Assembly (NCBI GenBank): GCA_947497475.1
Contig: CANMGS010000001.1
Coordinates: 1-64,000, forward strand
Direction of reading: 5' to 3'
Origin: an uncultured Amylibacter sp.
GTDB taxonomy: Bacteria > Pseudomonadota > Alphaproteobacteria > Rhodobacterales > Rhodobacteraceae
Length of the DNA: 64,000 nt
Shown: in pieces, positions 62,353-64,000 of the stretch
Layout: every line of letters starts with the position of its first letter
How positions within the stretch are numbered: the stretch's first letter is position 1
Notes under the pieces: model-generated
Told to the model about the DNA's origin: nothing
The model's input: the letters and a program-made list of their open reading frames with translations, nothing else
Database searches by the model: none
Made by a program: the position numbers and the translations under genes

Positions 62353-63897
62353 TTAGAAATCGGTAGGCGCGCCACCCTCTTCTTTGCGCTTAGCAACAAA
62401 GGCTTGTAACTCTTCTTTAAGCGCTGCATCCATCGGTGGCTCTTCGTAGTCTTTCAGGATATCTTTCCATATCTTATTTGCACGTTCAGCCGTCCAAACA
62501 GCTCCGTTCAGTTCCCATTGCTCATAGTTGCTCCAATCAGACAAGAACGGTGAATAAAATGCGGTTTCATAACGTTCTTGCGTATGATCAATGCCAAAGA
62601 AATGACCTGTGGAGCCAACGTCTTTAATGGCTTGAACCGCTATATCATCCTCTGATGTAGAGGTCAGAATCGGTTCCATATACCGCTGCACTTGCTGCAA
62701 AAGTTCGCAATCAATGACAAACTTTTCAAACGACGCAATCAAGCCGCCTTCTAGCCAGCCAGCAGCGTGGTAAATGACGTTTACATTCGATTGCACTGCA
62801 GCCCACACAGCATTCGCACTTTCCATCATACCTTGTGCATCAGGCGTATTGGATGCGCAGGCATTAGACGCGCGTAATGGCAGCCCATAATAACGCGCCA
62901 TTTGCCCCGACATTTGTGTGGCACGCATATATTCTGGCGTTCCAAAAGCTGGTGCACCTGATTTCATATCCACGTTCGATGTGAACGATCCAATAACGCA
63001 TGGGGTACCTGGGTTGATGTATTGCAGTAATGCAATCGCGGCCAACCCTTCGGCCACGAATTGCGCCACAGCCCCTGGCATTGTCACAGGTGCCATAGCA
63101 CCTGCTAAGGTAAACGGTGTCACAATCACAGGCTGCCCACGCCGTGCACAACGCATAGCACCATCCAACATTGGATGGTCGTGCTTTAGCGGTGATGTGG
63201 AATTGATGTTTGTGTACATACGCGGTGTTGAATCAAACTCTTCATGGGTCAGCCCACCTGCAATACGCACCATTTCCATAACGTCTTCGACACGTTCTTT
63301 GCCCAACGAATACGCATGGCACACTTTATCGGTCATCGTCAGTTGCGAATACAGGCAATCCAAATGGCGTACAGATGGATGTGAATCCATCGGTTCAACA
63401 GGGTATCCACCCGCAAAGTGGATACAATTGAAATATTGCGTTAATCTGGTGAAGTTATTGAAATCCTCAAGATTTCCAGTCCGACGCCCTTTGTCCAAAC
63501 ACATGGCACTGGGCGGGGAGGATACATTGCCAAACACCAAATTACGGCCACCGATTTTAATCTGATGATCAAGATTGCGCGGCGTGATTGTGAACTCGGT
63601 TGGACAACTCTTAATCATATCCATGACCCAAGCCCGGTCCATACGCACATTATCACCTGTGATCGTGCACCCCGCTTCGCGCAGCAATTCCAATGCTTCT
63701 GGGTTTAGGAAATCAATGCCGATCTCTTCCAAAATCCGCATCGCCCCGTTGTGAATAGCTTCTACCCCTTCAGGGCGCAACGGTTCTGTAGGATTGTCGA
63801 TGTTAACGATCTGACGCCATGGCATTTGTTCAATTGCTCTTGTATCGGTGCGTCTTGTATTGCCCGCACGTCCACCTGCCCTGCTGCGTCTTACCAT
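62353..63897 (-). CDS. Trimethylamine methyltransferase (MttB) family protein, non-pyrrolysine
   Basis: 514-aa TIM-barrel methyltransferase of the MttB superfamily. The N-terminus is basic (RRSRAGGRAGNTRRTD). The core contains HNGAMRILEEIGIDFLNPEALELLREAGC, FGNVSSPPSAMCLDKGRRTGN, NINSTSPLKHDHPMLDGA and YHAAGWLEGGLIASFEKFVIDCE. The frame has no in-frame amber codon, so it is the pyrrolysine-free type. Characterised relatives demethylate glycine betaine or similar quaternary amines with a corrinoid protein, which is not in this window. AAGGGAG lies seven bases before the ATG. It lies 48 bases upstream of the H-NOX-like gene and may share its transcript. Confidence 0.87.
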   Translation of the reverse strand: MVRRSRAGGRAGNTRRTDTRAIEQMPWRQIVNIDNPTEPLRPEGVEAIHNGAMRILEEIGIDFLNPEALELLREAGCTITGDNVRMDRAWVMDMIKSCPTEFTITPRNLDHQIKIGGRNLVFGNVSSPPSAMCLDKGRRTGNLEDFNNFTRLTQYFNCIHFAGGYPVEPMDSHPSVRHLDCLYSQLTMTDKVCHAYSLGKERVEDVMEMVRIAGGLTHEEFDSTPRMYTNINSTSPLKHDHPMLDGAMRCARRGQPVIVTPFTLAGAMAPVTMPGAVAQFVAEGLAAIALLQYINPGTPCVIGSFTSNVDMKSGAPAFGTPEYMRATQMSGQMARYYGLPLRASNACASNTPDAQGMMESANAVWAAVQSNVNVIYHAAGWLEGGLIASFEKFVIDCELLQQVQRYMEPILTSTSEDDIAVQAIKDVGSTGHFFGIDHTQERYETAFYSPFLSDWSNYEQWELNGAVWTAERANKIWKDILKDYEEPPMDAALKEELQAFVAKRKEEGGAPTDF

Positions 63898-64000
63898 CTG
63901 TCTCTCCCTTACGTCTTCCTTAAACTTTGGAACCGTTCTGGGAAAAGATACAAAAAGAAAGCGACATCAAAGCGTCGTTTACAGATGCAAATCTGTCTTT

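Overview
The window is a chromosomal segment of an alphaproteobacterium, most likely a low-GC member of the Rhodobacterales (marine Roseobacter group). This rests on gene content and small signatures seen here: an ScfR-type propionate regulator (PccR) next to pccB, betI with choX and choW, a pxpABC operon, small families typical of this order (DUF6324, DUF1127-like, DUF6165, DUF6497-like), and a tRNA-His whose discriminator base is A with no encoded extra 5' G, the alphaproteobacterial type. Coding density is high. There is no insertion sequence, prophage, CRISPR array, rRNA operon or replication origin. The only gene-poor stretch is about 52.8-54.7 kb.

Layout. 0-9.3 kb is catabolic and oxidative: gamma-glutamyltransferase, an animal-type haem peroxidase, an otnI/ltnD sugar-acid pair, 2-oxoadipate dioxygenase/decarboxylase (HglS), and 5-oxoprolinase pxpABC. 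9.4-13.8 kb holds an SLC13 permease, tRNA-Tyr, an RlmB-type rRNA methyltransferase and small proteins. 13.9-17.3 kb carries two paralogous single-span membrane proteins with a GspL/PilM-like N-terminal domain. The larger also ends in a GspC/PilP-like domain, and this pair is my best candidate for an undescribed envelope system. 17.3-24 kb has mgtE, a TPR/GT9-like protein with DUF6165, a CAP protein, a Lys/Pro-rich secreted protein, and an HPt plus an AAA+ response regulator.

24.1-36 kb is a propionate/propionyl-CoA unit on the minus strand (pccB, DUF6497-like, a tiny lipoprotein, a 115-aa protein, pccA, a Y-family polymerase, methylmalonyl-CoA mutase, prpE). It is faced by divergent pccR, with TTTGCAAA-type boxes between. 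Together PrpE, PccAB and the mutase carry propionate to succinyl-CoA apart from the epimerase step. 36-42.7 kb has an MFS exporter, a hydrolase, betI/choX/choW without an adjacent choV, a dimethylargininase-like enzyme and a DUF2189 membrane protein. 42.7-47.8 kb has pntAB and a TetR-PspA-YiaA/B-type module with four copies of one palindromic operator. 47.8-55.3 kb has a YebC regulator, a second SLC13 permease, a DMT exporter, a YmdB-type phosphoesterase, small orphan proteins with dispersed inverted repeats, and 5-formyl-THF cyclo-ligase. 55.4-58.3 kb is a threonine-to-glycine operon (kbl-tdh) behind an XRE-cupin regulator and a promoter-proximal dyad. 58.3-64 kb has a structured non-coding region, a large glycosyltransferase, tRNA-His, an H-NOX-like protein lacking the haem-ligating histidine coupled to an HNOBA-GGDEF protein, and a non-pyrrolysine MttB-family methyltransferase.

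All functional names come from reading motifs by eye. No database search was run. Start sites were adjusted where a Shine-Dalgarno sequence or family length decided them.
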